In this document: in pieces, positions 1-7,104 of the stretch
How the letters are laid out: each line of letters starts with the position of its first letter
Position numbering within the stretch: the first letter of the stretch is position 1
Source: Actinobacteria bacterium OV450
GTDB taxonomy: Bacteria > Actinomycetota > Actinomycetes > Streptomycetales > Streptomycetaceae
Direction: 5' to 3'
NCBI GenBank assembly: GCA_001298555.1
Contig: LJCW01000361.1
Location: forward strand, 17,097 to 81,096
Length of the DNA: 64,000 nucleotides
Position numbers and translations under genes: made by a program
Notes under the pieces: model-generated
Told to the model about the DNA's origin: nothing
Databases searched by the model: none
Seen by the model: only the letters and a program-made list of their open reading frames with translations

Positions 1-1
1 G

Positions 2-385
2 GTGCGCGGCCGCCAGGTGGGCCGGCACCTCCAGGCCGTGCTCAACGCCTACGTCGACCCCGGGGTCAGCGTCGAGAAGAACTACGCCCCGCCCGCGGGC
101 AAGCGCTGGGTGGCCGCCTCGATGTCGTTCGTCAACGTCGGCGGGGCCTCGTACGGGGCCCTCGGGCACATGTGGGCGTACGACAGCGCGGGAACTCGTT
201 TCCCGGTGGTGCCGACCGGTGAACTGACCACCGGCAAACCGCTCGTCTTCGATTCCCTCGAAGTCGGTGAGCGGGCCGAGGGCTGGGTGGTGTTCGAAAT
301 CCCCGAAAAGGCGCGCATCGTGCGCCTCCAGTATCAGGACGCGAACATGCAGGCGAATTCCGGAGAGGGATTCTGGGCGGTCTAG
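2..385 (+). CDS. DUF4352-like protein, C-terminal part (5' end outside window)
   Basis: The frame is open to the left edge, so this is probably the C-terminal part of a longer protein; the GTG at position 2 is only the first start inside the window. The visible 127 residues are a beta-rich domain with the pattern of DUF4352-type immunoglobulin-like folds: RWVAASMSFVNVG, then a hydrophobic strand, SLEVGERAEGWVVFEIP, and a final VRLQYQD strand. Proteins of this kind in Streptomyces are usually lipoproteins or membrane-anchored extracellular proteins with the domain at the C-terminus, but no signal peptide or anchor can be seen here. Function is unknown. It could equally be a related Ig-like domain such as the TRF2-like family. 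The gene ends 57 nt before the next start, on the same strand. Confidence 0.55.
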   Translation: MRGRQVGRHLQAVLNAYVDPGVSVEKNYAPPAGKRWVAASMSFVNVGGASYGALGHMWAYDSAGTRFPVVPTGELTTGKPLVFDSLEVGERAEGWVVFEIPEKARIVRLQYQDANMQANSGEGFWAV

Positions 386-405
386 CCCGCCCGGGTGAAA
401 GCCCG

Positions 406-435
406 TGAAACGCTCGGGCGGGAGAGCACTAGGGT
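406..435 (+). promoter_or_regulatory. Candidate promoter giving a near-leaderless transcript
   Basis: TGAAAC (406-411), an 18-nt spacer and TAGGGT (430-435) match a Streptomyces vegetative promoter, with a weak -35. The TAGGGT box lies only 7 nt before the ATG at 443, so transcription would begin at or next to the start codon. There is no clear Shine-Dalgarno sequence between box and ATG, which fits a leaderless mRNA. This also argues for the ATG at 443 over the GTG at 395. The call rests on pattern only. Confidence 0.4.
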
Positions 436-442
436 GCGGCGC

Positions 443-937
443 ATGACTTCAACTCAAGCCGAAATCGACCGGTCCCTCCTCGGCACCCTTTCGGTGCTCG
501 CCTGGATCGGTGACCCCTCCGACGGCCACGACATCCCGTACCTGCTCGCCTACACCCTCGGTGACGGACCGCAAGGGCGGGAGGCGGGCGAGCAGGCCGC
601 CCGCGGGCTGCTGGAGGAGATCGGCCTGCCCATCGGTGACGTGGTCATGGACGGCACCCGAAACCCGGCTGCCTTCCCGGTGCAGATCGTGCTGGCGGAC
701 AACCAGGTCGGTCTGACCCTGCCGGGGCTGAACGCGACCTGCACCGCCCCCGACGAGTGGGTCGCCGCGGCGAACGAGAGCGGCCAGGCCTATTTCCTGT
801 TCGCCACGCGCGCCTGGCCCGAGGCCGTCCCGGGCAAGCCGGTCGAGCCGAAGACCCTCCAGGAGTTCGCCGGGGACGAGGCCGTGCTCACGGGCAGCGC
901 GCACTGCGTCCTCGCGGTCCGGCGCCTCCAGCAGTAG
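443..937 (+). CDS. Conserved Streptomyces hypothetical protein (DUF5949-like)
   Basis: A 164-residue soluble protein of unknown function. I recognise it tentatively as the Streptomyces DUF5949 type from its length and pattern (LLGTLSVLAWIGD near the N-terminus, a central FPVQIVLADNQ, and a C-terminal AHCVLAVRRLQQ). There is no signal peptide, membrane segment or catalytic motif I can point to. The GTG at 395 would add 16 residues rich in Arg. The ATG at 443 is preferred because a TAGGGT -10-like box sits just upstream of it. The gene stands alone, convergent with the P450 gene, with 85 nt between the two stop codons. Confidence 0.6.
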   Translation: MTSTQAEIDRSLLGTLSVLAWIGDPSDGHDIPYLLAYTLGDGPQGREAGEQAARGLLEEIGLPIGDVVMDGTRNPAAFPVQIVLADNQVGLTLPGLNATCTAPDEWVAAANESGQAYFLFATRAWPEAVPGKPVEPKTLQEFAGDEAVLTGSAHCVLAVRRLQQ

Positions 938-1022
938 GGCCGCCCCGCGGGAGCGCGCCCGTGCTCCGGCCGCCGGGCTCCCAGCCTGCCCGGCGGCCGG
1001 TCCCCCGGGCCGGCCTCGCGCG

Positions 1023-2291
1023 CTACGGGCGCTCGAAGGCGAAGCGCAGCGAGCGGACCCGGTTGTCGAAGTTCGAACCCGCCAGGTCCGGCAGCCCCAC
1101 CGCCCGCAGCCCGACCGGCCGGGTCAGCAGCTCCCGGAACAGGGCCTTCATCTCCACCCGGGCCAGGTGGGCGCCCAGGCAGAAGTGCGGGCCGCCGCCG
1201 CCGAAGCCCAGGTGCGGATTGGGCGAGCGGGTGATGTCGAACGCGTCCGGGTCGGGGAAGACCGCCTCGTCACGGTTGGCGGAGGCGTAGTACAGCACCA
1301 CCTTGTCGCCGGGCCGGAACAGGTGCCCGCCCAGGGTGTGTTCGGCGGCCACCGTCCGGCGGAACTGGATGATCGGCGTCGAGTGGCGGATCATCTCGTC
1401 GACCGTGCCGTCCGCGTGGGTCTCGAAGTCGCCGAGCAGCAGGTCCCGTTGTGCGGGGTGGTCGGTCAGCAGGGTCAGCCCGTGGGTGATCGCGTTGCGG
1501 GTGGTCTCCACCCCGGCCACCATCAGCAGCGAGAAGAACGCTCCGAGCTGGCGGGCGTTCAGTGCCTGGCCGTCCACGTCCGCGCAGACCAGGGCCGAGA
1601 TCAGGTCGCCGGTCGGGTTCTTGCGCCGTTCCCGCCCGATCCCGGCGACCATCCGCTGCATCCTGGCGAGGGCCCGCAGCCCGCGGCCGGGCACCCGCAG
1701 CCGTGAGGCCAGGCCCCGTTCGACGCCGATGTTCTCCGAAGCGTGGTTGACCCGGTCGGCGATCTCGGCGCGGTGGCGCTCCGGAATGCCCATCATGTTG
1801 CAGATGACTTCGAGGGGCAGCCGGGAGGCCACGGCCGAGACGAACTCGTCGGGTCCGTCCGCCAGTACGTCGTCCACGATCCGGGCGGCCACCGCGTGGA
1901 TGTCCTCCTCGGCCGCCGCCAGCAGCCGCGGCGTGAACGCCCGCTGCACGATCTTGCGCAGCTGTGCGTGGTCCGCGCCGTCCAGGTTCACCATCGAGTC
2001 CCCGAACAGCGCCCGCACCCACCGGGCCGGCTCGGGCGTGGTCACCCCGGGAGCGCTGGCGAACACCTTGGGGAGCCGGCTCGCCTCCTGCACGTCCGCG
2101 TGGCGTACGAGGGCCCAGTGCCCACGGCCCTTCCCCTCGGGCACGTAGACCGGGGAGTCCAGTGCCCGCAGCCGGGCGAATGCCGCCAGCCGCGCGGGCG
2201 GGGGCTGCTGCCAGAACGCCGGGTCGGCGAGCTCCCCGTACTCCGCCACCGCCGAGCCCGTGTCCGCGTACCGCTGTACCGGGACCTTCAT
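1023..2291 (-). CDS. Cytochrome P450
   Basis: A 422-residue bacterial class I P450, a soluble haem monooxygenase needing a ferredoxin and reductase, neither of which is in this window. The oxygen-binding I-helix motif AGVETT, the K-helix ExxR (EMIR) and the haem-binding loop FGGGGPHFCLGAHLAR with the axial Cys at residue 371 are all intact. The I-helix has Glu in place of the more common Asp before the Thr pair. Overall pattern (long N-terminal region, NLDGADHAQLRKIVQRAFTP in the C-helix region) resembles CYP124/125/142-type steroid or branched-lipid hydroxylases, but the substrate cannot be read from sequence. The ATG start has a strong GGAGAAGAG ribosome site. An LtrA-like gene lies 63 nt upstream on the same strand and may be cotranscribed. 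No biosynthetic cluster surrounds it. Confidence 0.93.
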   Translation of the reverse strand: MKVPVQRYADTGSAVAEYGELADPAFWQQPPPARLAAFARLRALDSPVYVPEGKGRGHWALVRHADVQEASRLPKVFASAPGVTTPEPARWVRALFGDSMVNLDGADHAQLRKIVQRAFTPRLLAAAEEDIHAVAARIVDDVLADGPDEFVSAVASRLPLEVICNMMGIPERHRAEIADRVNHASENIGVERGLASRLRVPGRGLRALARMQRMVAGIGRERRKNPTGDLISALVCADVDGQALNARQLGAFFSLLMVAGVETTRNAITHGLTLLTDHPAQRDLLLGDFETHADGTVDEMIRHSTPIIQFRRTVAAEHTLGGHLFRPGDKVVLYYASANRDEAVFPDPDAFDITRSPNPHLGFGGGGPHFCLGAHLARVEMKALFRELLTRPVGLRAVGLPDLAGSNFDNRVRSLRFAFERP

Positions 2292-2354
2292 CGTCTCTTC
2301 TCCTGTCGCCGGCGCGCTCTCCGTGGCCGCCTCGGCCGTCGCCGCCCGCCGTCC

Positions 2355-3509
2355 TCACGCACCAGAACGCTCCCGGTGCACCAAGGTCACGCCCACCGCG
2401 ACGCTGGCCGCGGCGACCAGCCCGGCCCACAGCACCGCATGCGCGCCGGTCCAGGCACAGGCGAGGATCGCCAGCGCGGACAGCGGCAGCACCAGTTGCT
2501 GGGCCGTGCCGTGCTTGAAGTGGCGGGAGTGCAGCAGCCACACGAAGGCCAGGAACAGCGCCGCCGGCACGGTCACCGAGAGGTTGGCGGAGAGCGTCGA
2601 GACGTGGGCCTTGCCGACCGCCTGCTCGATCGCCACCTCGATGCCGGCCCCGATGGCCGCGGCCGACGCGAAGATCACGAAGTGCCCGTACCCCCACGGG
2701 ATGGCCTCCCGGTTGCTCTGCAGCCGGTCGTGCGCGGGAACCGCGAAGTAGATCCACCACGCCGCGAAGACCAGCAGCAGGCCGCCCGCGGCGATCGGCA
2801 GCAGCTCGCCCAGCGCCTCGTGCTCGTCGATCGCCGACTGGACCGCGACCGTGCTGGCGGCGATGCTCTCGCCGAGCACGATGATGGTGAACAGCCCGTA
2901 CCGCTCGGCGATGTGGTGCGGATGCCACTGCGTCTGGTAGCTGCGCTCGGCGAGTATCGGGACCAGCAGCTCCGCGACGACCAGCGCCAGGAACAGCCAT
3001 CTGCGGGCGTGCTCGGGGGCGGCGAGGAGCGCCACCCAGCCGGCCTGGCACACCAGCAGTCCCGCAGCGTACGTGAGCGCACAGCGCCGGGCCGGACCCC
3101 GCTCCCCGGCGGCGGCGCGCAGCCACTGCACCGTGAGCGCGAGCCGCATCACCACGTAGCCGAGGACGGCGATGGTCCAGTCGTTGTCGTTGAAGGCGCG
3201 CGGGATCCCGGCCGAGTAGATGAGCACACCGGCGATCTGCACCAGGGTCGCGATCCGGTACGGCACGTCGTCGACGTCGTAGGCGGAGGCGAACCAGGTG
3301 AAGTTCATCCACGCCCACCACACGCCGAAGAACACGAACAGGTAGCCGGTGATGCCGGCACCGGCATGGCCCTCGGCGAGCGCGTGGACCAACTGCCGGC
3401 CGGCCTGCGCCACCGCCACGACGAAGCAGAGGTCGAAGAACAGCTCCAGGGGTGTCGAGGTCCGGTGGCCCTCGTCCCGGCTGCGGGAGGTCATCGGTAC
3501 ATAGGTCAT
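2355..3509 (-). CDS. Low-temperature-requirement A (LtrA)-like membrane protein
   Basis: A 384-residue polytopic membrane protein with about ten hydrophobic segments. It opens with the family hallmark of a short cytoplasmic N-terminus followed by TPLELFFDLCFVVAVAQ. Further landmarks are FFGVWWAWMNFTWFASAYD and the block ending LFTIIVLGESIAA, which are typical of LtrA proteins. The family name comes from a Listeria cold-growth phenotype; the molecular function is not established. A second ATG 15 nt inside (MTSRSRDEG) is an alternative start, because the ribosome site before the first ATG is weak. The gene is upstream of the P450 gene on the same strand with a 63-nt gap, so an operon is possible. 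The 5' side faces the start of the small gene at 3721. Confidence 0.88.
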   Translation of the reverse strand: MTYVPMTSRSRDEGHRTSTPLELFFDLCFVVAVAQAGRQLVHALAEGHAGAGITGYLFVFFGVWWAWMNFTWFASAYDVDDVPYRIATLVQIAGVLIYSAGIPRAFNDNDWTIAVLGYVVMRLALTVQWLRAAAGERGPARRCALTYAAGLLVCQAGWVALLAAPEHARRWLFLALVVAELLVPILAERSYQTQWHPHHIAERYGLFTIIVLGESIAASTVAVQSAIDEHEALGELLPIAAGGLLLVFAAWWIYFAVPAHDRLQSNREAIPWGYGHFVIFASAAAIGAGIEVAIEQAVGKAHVSTLSANLSVTVPAALFLAFVWLLHSRHFKHGTAQQLVLPLSALAILACAWTGAHAVLWAGLVAAASVAVGVTLVHRERSGA

Positions 3510-3720
3510 ACCGCCAGCACAGCAGTCGCACGCCGGCCGGCGGGCGAGGCGCGCCGCCGGCGGGGCCGCGGACCTCCCTGACCGGGACCGCGACCCGGGG
3601 CGGCTTCCGGGGATTCCCCTGGCCGTGTGCCGGTGGTTCTACGCCGGCAAGGGCGGCCGAGGCCCCCGGCCGGCCCCGGCCGGCCCCGGGCGGGGCCGGG
3701 GGCGGCCGTACCCTGGAGGC

Positions 3721-3942
3721 ATGAGCAGCGCCCCCGCCTCCGACCCGCACTCCCCGCAGCCCGGCTCCCGGCCCGAGGCCACGCCTGCGGCGAAGCCCAG
3801 GCCCCGGCTCGTCTTCGACGACCCGCTCGACCAGCAGTCCTCGGACGACACCGACCGCGGGTGGGGCGAGCGGCCGCCCGCCGGCGGAAGCGCCGGCGAC
3901 CTGGCCCGCTTCCTCGACGAGAAGCCGCCGCACCACATCTGA
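3721..3942 (+). CDS. Small hydrophilic hypothetical protein (73 aa)
   Basis: A 73-residue Pro/Asp/Ser-rich protein with no hydrophobic segment. The conserved-looking core is RPRLVFDDPLDQQSSDDTDRGW, and the tail GDLARFLDEKPPHHI looks like a short helix. GGAGG directly before the ATG supports translation, and TACCCT sits a few bases further upstream. The codon third positions are GC-rich as in its neighbours. Small proteins of this kind are seen next to mscL in Streptomyces, but I cannot assign a role. It converges on mscL with only 4 nt between the stop codons. Confidence 0.6.
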   Translation: MSSAPASDPHSPQPGSRPEATPAAKPRPRLVFDDPLDQQSSDDTDRGWGERPPAGGSAGDLARFLDEKPPHHI

Positions 3943-3946
3943 TCTG

Positions 3947-4504
3947 CTAGTACCCCGAACCGGGGTGACCGGAGTAGCCGCCCTGGCCGCCCTGGTTCCC
4001 GTATCCGGCGTGGCCGGACTGCCCGGGCTGCCCGTACTGACCGTTCTGGTGGGCACGCTGGGCGACCAGCTCGTCCCGGATCTCCTTGAGGACCGCCAGC
4101 TCGGTGATCTCCACCGTCTCCTGGACGCCCTCCCTGGCCCGGCGGCGCTGCTCCAGCCTCGCGAGGTACTTCGCCATCGGCAGCACCATCAGGAAGTAGA
4201 CGACCGCGGCGGTGATCAGGAAGGTCAGTGCCGCGTTCAGCACCGATCCCCAGAGGATGTTCACGCCGATGGCATCCCCCTTCGCGTCGATGCCGCAGGG
4301 GCCCTTCAGGCAGGACGTGTAGCCGTCCAGGCTCTTCGTGCCGACGGCGCCCACCACCGGGCTGATGATCCCCTTCACCACCGAGTTCACGATGTTCGTG
4401 AATGCGGCACCGATGACGACCGCCACCGCCAGGTCGACCACGTTGCCGCGCATCAGGAAGGCCTTGAAGCCCGCCAGGACGCTCTCCTTCTTCTGCTCGC
4501 TCAC
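3947..4504 (-). CDS. mscL: Large-conductance mechanosensitive channel MscL
   Basis: An inner-membrane homopentameric channel that opens under membrane tension to release solutes in hypo-osmotic shock. The family signature is intact: SVLAGFKAFLMRGNVVDLAVAV, leading into TM1, then TM2 around LTFLITAAVVYFLMVLP followed by a charged cytoplasmic helix (RRRAREGVQE). At about 185 residues it is longer than the usual 130-150. The extra length is a periplasmic loop containing two Cys (YTSCLKGPCG) and a Gly/Tyr/Gln-rich C-terminal tail. Two consecutive GTG codons (4507 and 4504) follow a GAGAGG ribosome site; the second has better spacing and is used here. A longer frame to 4543 lacks a convincing ribosome site. 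Confidence 0.93.
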   Translation of the reverse strand: MSEQKKESVLAGFKAFLMRGNVVDLAVAVVIGAAFTNIVNSVVKGIISPVVGAVGTKSLDGYTSCLKGPCGIDAKGDAIGVNILWGSVLNAALTFLITAAVVYFLMVLPMAKYLARLEQRRRAREGVQETVEITELAVLKEIRDELVAQRAHQNGQYGQPGQSGHAGYGNQGGQGGYSGHPGSGY

Positions 4505-4627
4505 CACTGAGCCTCTCTTCGAATCCGCCGAACTTGGAGCCAACGGTTCCGAAAGCTACGGCAGTCCGGGCCCGGCGTGTCCAATCGGTGCCCGTCTTGT
4601 GGTGGCTTGACTGCACGCCCGTCCGAT

Positions 4628-5182
4628 TCAGCACAACGTCACCGCCAGCCGTGCCACCGCGCCCGCCCCGACGAGGGCCCGCGCGACGTCCCGGGGCACC
4701 GACAGGACCACCAGTGCCCCGCCGTCCCCCGGACCCTTCCCCGGACCGGGCACCTCGACCACCCGTGCCGCCGCGGCCACCACCCGCGGCGGGCCGGTCC
4801 GCTCCGCCGCGACCACGTCCACCCGGTCCCCGGGCCGCAGCAGCCGCACCGTCTCCGCGTCCGCGATCCGCACCGGCGCCGACACCGACCGCACGGCCGC
4901 GGGTGGCGGCTTCACCTCCGGAGGCGGGACACCCCGCGAGGCCTGCGCCTCCGTCCCCCCGACCACCGCCAGTGCGGCCGCCAGGACGGCCAGGCCGGCC
5001 GACGCGGCCCGCCGCCGGCGCCGTACGGCGCGGCGCAGGCGGTCTGCGCCGCGGCCGACGCGCAGCGGGGGAAAGGGCGGCACCCTGCGCGCAGGGGGAC
5101 ACGGGGAAGGGGAGGAAGCGGAAGGCGAAGGGGAAGCGGAAGAGCAAGGAGAAGGGGAAGGAACGCACACGGTCTTGGACAT
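4628..5182 (-). CDS. SAF-domain membrane protein (RcpC/CpaB-like)
   Basis: A 184-residue protein with an Arg-rich cytoplasmic stretch, one membrane segment (AGLAVLAAALAVVGG, about residues 66-80) and an extracytoplasmic SAF-like domain marked by RIADAETVRLLRPGDRVDVVA, close to the RcpC/CpaB family that acts in Flp pilus assembly. No tad/flp genes are visible nearby, so a pilus role is only a family inference. The N-terminal 35 residues are a Ser/Pro/Cys-rich low-complexity run encoded by a homopyrimidine tract (purine-rich on the plus strand, 5098-5164), which looks like a local expansion. The start at 5182 is the best ATG in frame, but a later start after that tract cannot be excluded. Confidence 0.65.
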   Translation of the reverse strand: MSKTVCVPSPSPCSSASPSPSASSPSPCPPARRVPPFPPLRVGRGADRLRRAVRRRRRAASAGLAVLAAALAVVGGTEAQASRGVPPPEVKPPPAAVRSVSAPVRIADAETVRLLRPGDRVDVVAAERTGPPRVVAAAARVVEVPGPGKGPGDGGALVVLSVPRDVARALVGAGAVARLAVTLC

Positions 5183-5331
5183 GACGGACACCACCAGCCG
5201 GTCGAGTTTCCGGTGCCCGGGGCCAGCGCCCGGACACCACCCACGATCCGCCGCCCCGCGAGATCCCGCTCGCACCTGTGGACGATCCCCAGCCTGTGGA
5301 CATCCCCGCCACCCACACGAGTGAGCAGCCG

Positions 5332-5658
5332 TCAGGCCCCGGCGCTCTCCTCGCGCAGGACCAGGTCCAGCAGCCCCGGGAACCGGGCGTCGAACTCCGC
5401 GCGCCGGAGCCGGTTGACCCGCCCCCGCCCCTGGTCGCGCTGCTCCAGCAGCCCGGCCGCGCGCAGTACCGCGAAGTGGTGGCTGAGGGCGGCCTTGCCC
5501 ACCGGCACGTCGAAGGTGCCGCAGCTGCGCTCCCAGTCGGCCGAGCCCGCCAGTTCCCGTACGAGCCGCAGCCGCACCGGGTCGGCGAGTGCGGCGAGGG
5601 CGGCCTGGAGGGGCACCTCGTCGGGGTGGGTGTGCTCGGGTTCGGCCCGGTGTCCCAT
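5332..5658 (-). CDS. ArsR-family winged-helix transcriptional regulator
   Basis: A 108-residue one-domain repressor of the ArsR/SmtB fold. The helix-turn-helix region is visible as PVGKAALSHHFAVLRAAGLL, preceded by ALAALADPVRLRLVRELAG and followed by the wing QRDQGRGRVNRLRRAEF. It has only one Cys, in SCGTFDVP, so a classical metal-thiolate site is not evident. Such regulators often sense redox or small molecules instead. The ATG has a textbook GGAGGAACC ribosome site. It is divergent from the oxidoreductase at 5830, and two inverted repeats in the shared intergenic region are plausible binding sites, which suggests that it represses both genes. Confidence 0.87.
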   Translation of the reverse strand: MGHRAEPEHTHPDEVPLQAALAALADPVRLRLVRELAGSADWERSCGTFDVPVGKAALSHHFAVLRAAGLLEQRDQGRGRVNRLRRAEFDARFPGLLDLVLREESAGA

Positions 5659-5745
5659 CGCGGTTCCTCCCTGGATCCCGGCACGGCCCCACGGCGCCGT
5701 GCCGCACGGCCCGACGGCACCGCGGCGCCCCGCCCCGCCACATCC

Positions 5746-5775
5746 TTGCGCAATGTTCGATGAACGTCGTACATT
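5746..5775 (+). promoter_or_regulatory. Candidate promoter for the oxidoreductase gene
   Basis: TTGCGC (5746-5751), an 18-nt spacer and TACATT (5770-5775) form a reasonable sigma-70-type promoter reading toward 5830. An inverted repeat (5755-5765) lies within the spacer, where a bound repressor would block RNA polymerase. Confidence 0.45.
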
Positions 5776-5808
5776 CGGGGTGCCGCAGTGTTCGTATTTG
5801 ATTGAACA
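5755..5808. promoter_or_regulatory. Two inverted repeats, likely ArsR-type operators
   Basis: GTTC-GAT-GAAC at 5755-5765 and TGTTC-N10-GAACA at 5789-5808 use the same half-sites (GTTC/GAAC) with different spacing. Both lie between the ArsR start (5658) and the oxidoreductase start (5830), and the region is distinctly AT-richer than its surroundings. The first overlaps the candidate promoter spacer and the second lies just downstream of its -10, consistent with repression of the oxidoreductase. Confidence 0.5.
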
Positions 5809-5829
5809 GTCTAGCCGGAGGTACCCGTC

Positions 5830-6810
5830 ATGCGCGCCATCGAGTTCCAGCAGACCGGCGGACCCGAGGTCCTCCACACCGCCGAAGTCCCCGTGCCCGA
5901 GCCCGGCCGCGGCGAGGTGACCGTCGACGTCGCCTACGCCGGAGTCAACTTCGCCGACGTCCTGGCCCGGGCCGACGGCTACCGGGTCCCCGCCCTGCCC
6001 TTCCGGCCCGGCCTGGAGATATCCGGCCGGATCCGGGCCGTCGGCCCCGGGGTCGAGGGACTGCGCGCCGGCCAGGAGGTCGCCGCCCTCACCTCGCACA
6101 GCGGCTACGCCGAAGTCGCCGTCGCCCCCGCCGCCACCGTCTTCGCCCTCCCCGACGGCATCGCCCTGCGCACCGCCGCCACCCTGCCGACCGTCCTGCC
6201 CACCGCCCACGCCCTCGTGCACCGCGTCGGCAGGCTCCGCGCCGGAGAGAGCGTCCTCGTCCAGAGCGCGGCGGGCGGCGTCGGCACCCTCGCCGGCCAG
6301 CTCGCCCGGCTCGCCGGGGCGGGCGCCGTTTACGGAGTCGTCTCCCGTCCCGAGAAGGCCGAGGAAGCCCTCAAGTACGGCTACGACGAGGTGTTCGTCG
6401 GCGACGGGTTCACCGAGGGCGTGCGCCGCGCCACCGGCGGCCGCGGCGTCGACCTCGCCCTCGACCCCGTCGGCGGCGATACCTTCCGCCGCAGCCTGGA
6501 CTCCCTCGCACGCTTCGGCCGCCTCGTCGCATTCGGCAACGCCGGCGGAGCCGCCCCTTGGCGGATCGGACAGCCCGAGCTGAACCCGCGCGGACTCTCC
6601 GTCGGCGGGTTCTCCATCCTCACGCTCGCCCAGGACGACCCCGAGGCGCTGCGCGCACTCGCCGCCGAATCGTTCCGCTTCGCCGTCGACGGCGAGGTCG
6701 AGGTGCCGGTCACCGCCGAGTTCCCCCTCCACCGGGCAGCCGACGCCCACCGGCTGATGGCAGCCCGCGCGACCACCGGCAAGCTGCTGCTGCGGGTCGC
6801 GGGCGAATGA
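5830..6810 (+). CDS. Zinc-free alcohol dehydrogenase / NADPH:quinone oxidoreductase (MDR family)
   Basis: A 326-residue cytoplasmic medium-chain reductase. The N-terminal GroES-like domain (MRAIEFQQTGGPEVL, then PGLEISGRIRAVGPG) is followed by a Rossmann domain with the NADPH-binding AAGGVGTLAGQLARLAG at about residue 150. The Cys ligands of the structural and catalytic zinc sites are absent, which places it in the quinone oxidoreductase/QOR-like branch. It probably reduces quinones or other electrophiles. The GGAGG ribosome site is 7 nt before the ATG. It is divergent from an ArsR regulator with shared operator-like repeats, so induction by a toxic electrophile or quinone is a reasonable inference. 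A GC-rich repeat tract follows directly after the stop. Confidence 0.9.
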   Translation: MRAIEFQQTGGPEVLHTAEVPVPEPGRGEVTVDVAYAGVNFADVLARADGYRVPALPFRPGLEISGRIRAVGPGVEGLRAGQEVAALTSHSGYAEVAVAPAATVFALPDGIALRTAATLPTVLPTAHALVHRVGRLRAGESVLVQSAAGGVGTLAGQLARLAGAGAVYGVVSRPEKAEEALKYGYDEVFVGDGFTEGVRRATGGRGVDLALDPVGGDTFRRSLDSLARFGRLVAFGNAGGAAPWRIGQPELNPRGLSVGGFSILTLAQDDPEALRALAAESFRFAVDGEVEVPVTAEFPLHRAADAHRLMAARATTGKLLLRVAGE

Positions 6811-7104
6811 GCCCGCCGGCGCCGCCTACCGCCTGCGCCGGGCTGCTGCCGCCGCCTGCCTCCGCACCGCCTGCCGGCTGCGCCGGGCCGCCGCCTGCCG
6901 CCCTGCGGCTGCTTGCCGCCTGCCGACGGGCCGCCGCCTGCAGCCGGGCCGCCTGCCGCCGCACCGCCTGCGTCTGCTGGCTGCGCCGGGCCGCCGCCTG
7001 CCGCCTGCGCCGCGCTGCTGCCGCCGCCGGTCTGCCTGCCGGTTGCGCCTGGCTGCTGCCGCCGGTCTGCCGCCTGCCGCCGCCTGTCCGGCGGCCGCCG
7101 CCCG
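6811..7104. repeat. GC-rich degenerate repeat tract between two genes
   Basis: This 294-nt non-coding stretch is built from variants of GCCGCCTGC and CTGCGCCGG and contains very little A. A 27-nt unit occurs exactly twice (6876-6902 and 6979-7005), and shorter copies of CCGCCTGCCG are scattered throughout. All frames are open or nearly so because of the composition, but none shows a start with a ribosome site or a codon pattern like its neighbours. It separates the oxidoreductase from the convergent pyrF-like gene. I see no promoter or terminator in it. Confidence 0.7.

Noticed and set aside
757..1290. Open frame of 177 codons on the plus strand between the DUF5949-like gene and P450
   Set aside because: It overlaps both genes in other frames, is Arg/Ala/Ser/Gly-rich and lacks a ribosome site; it is a GC-bias artefact.
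1023..3509. Secondary-metabolite gene cluster around the P450
   Set aside because: No synthase, tailoring set, transporter or regulator of a biosynthetic cluster is nearby; the neighbours are housekeeping genes.
1270..4056. Long minus-strand open frame overlapping the P450, LtrA and mscL genes
   Set aside because: It is Arg/Ala/Gly-rich with no domain or ribosome site, and it overlaps three well-supported genes in other frames.
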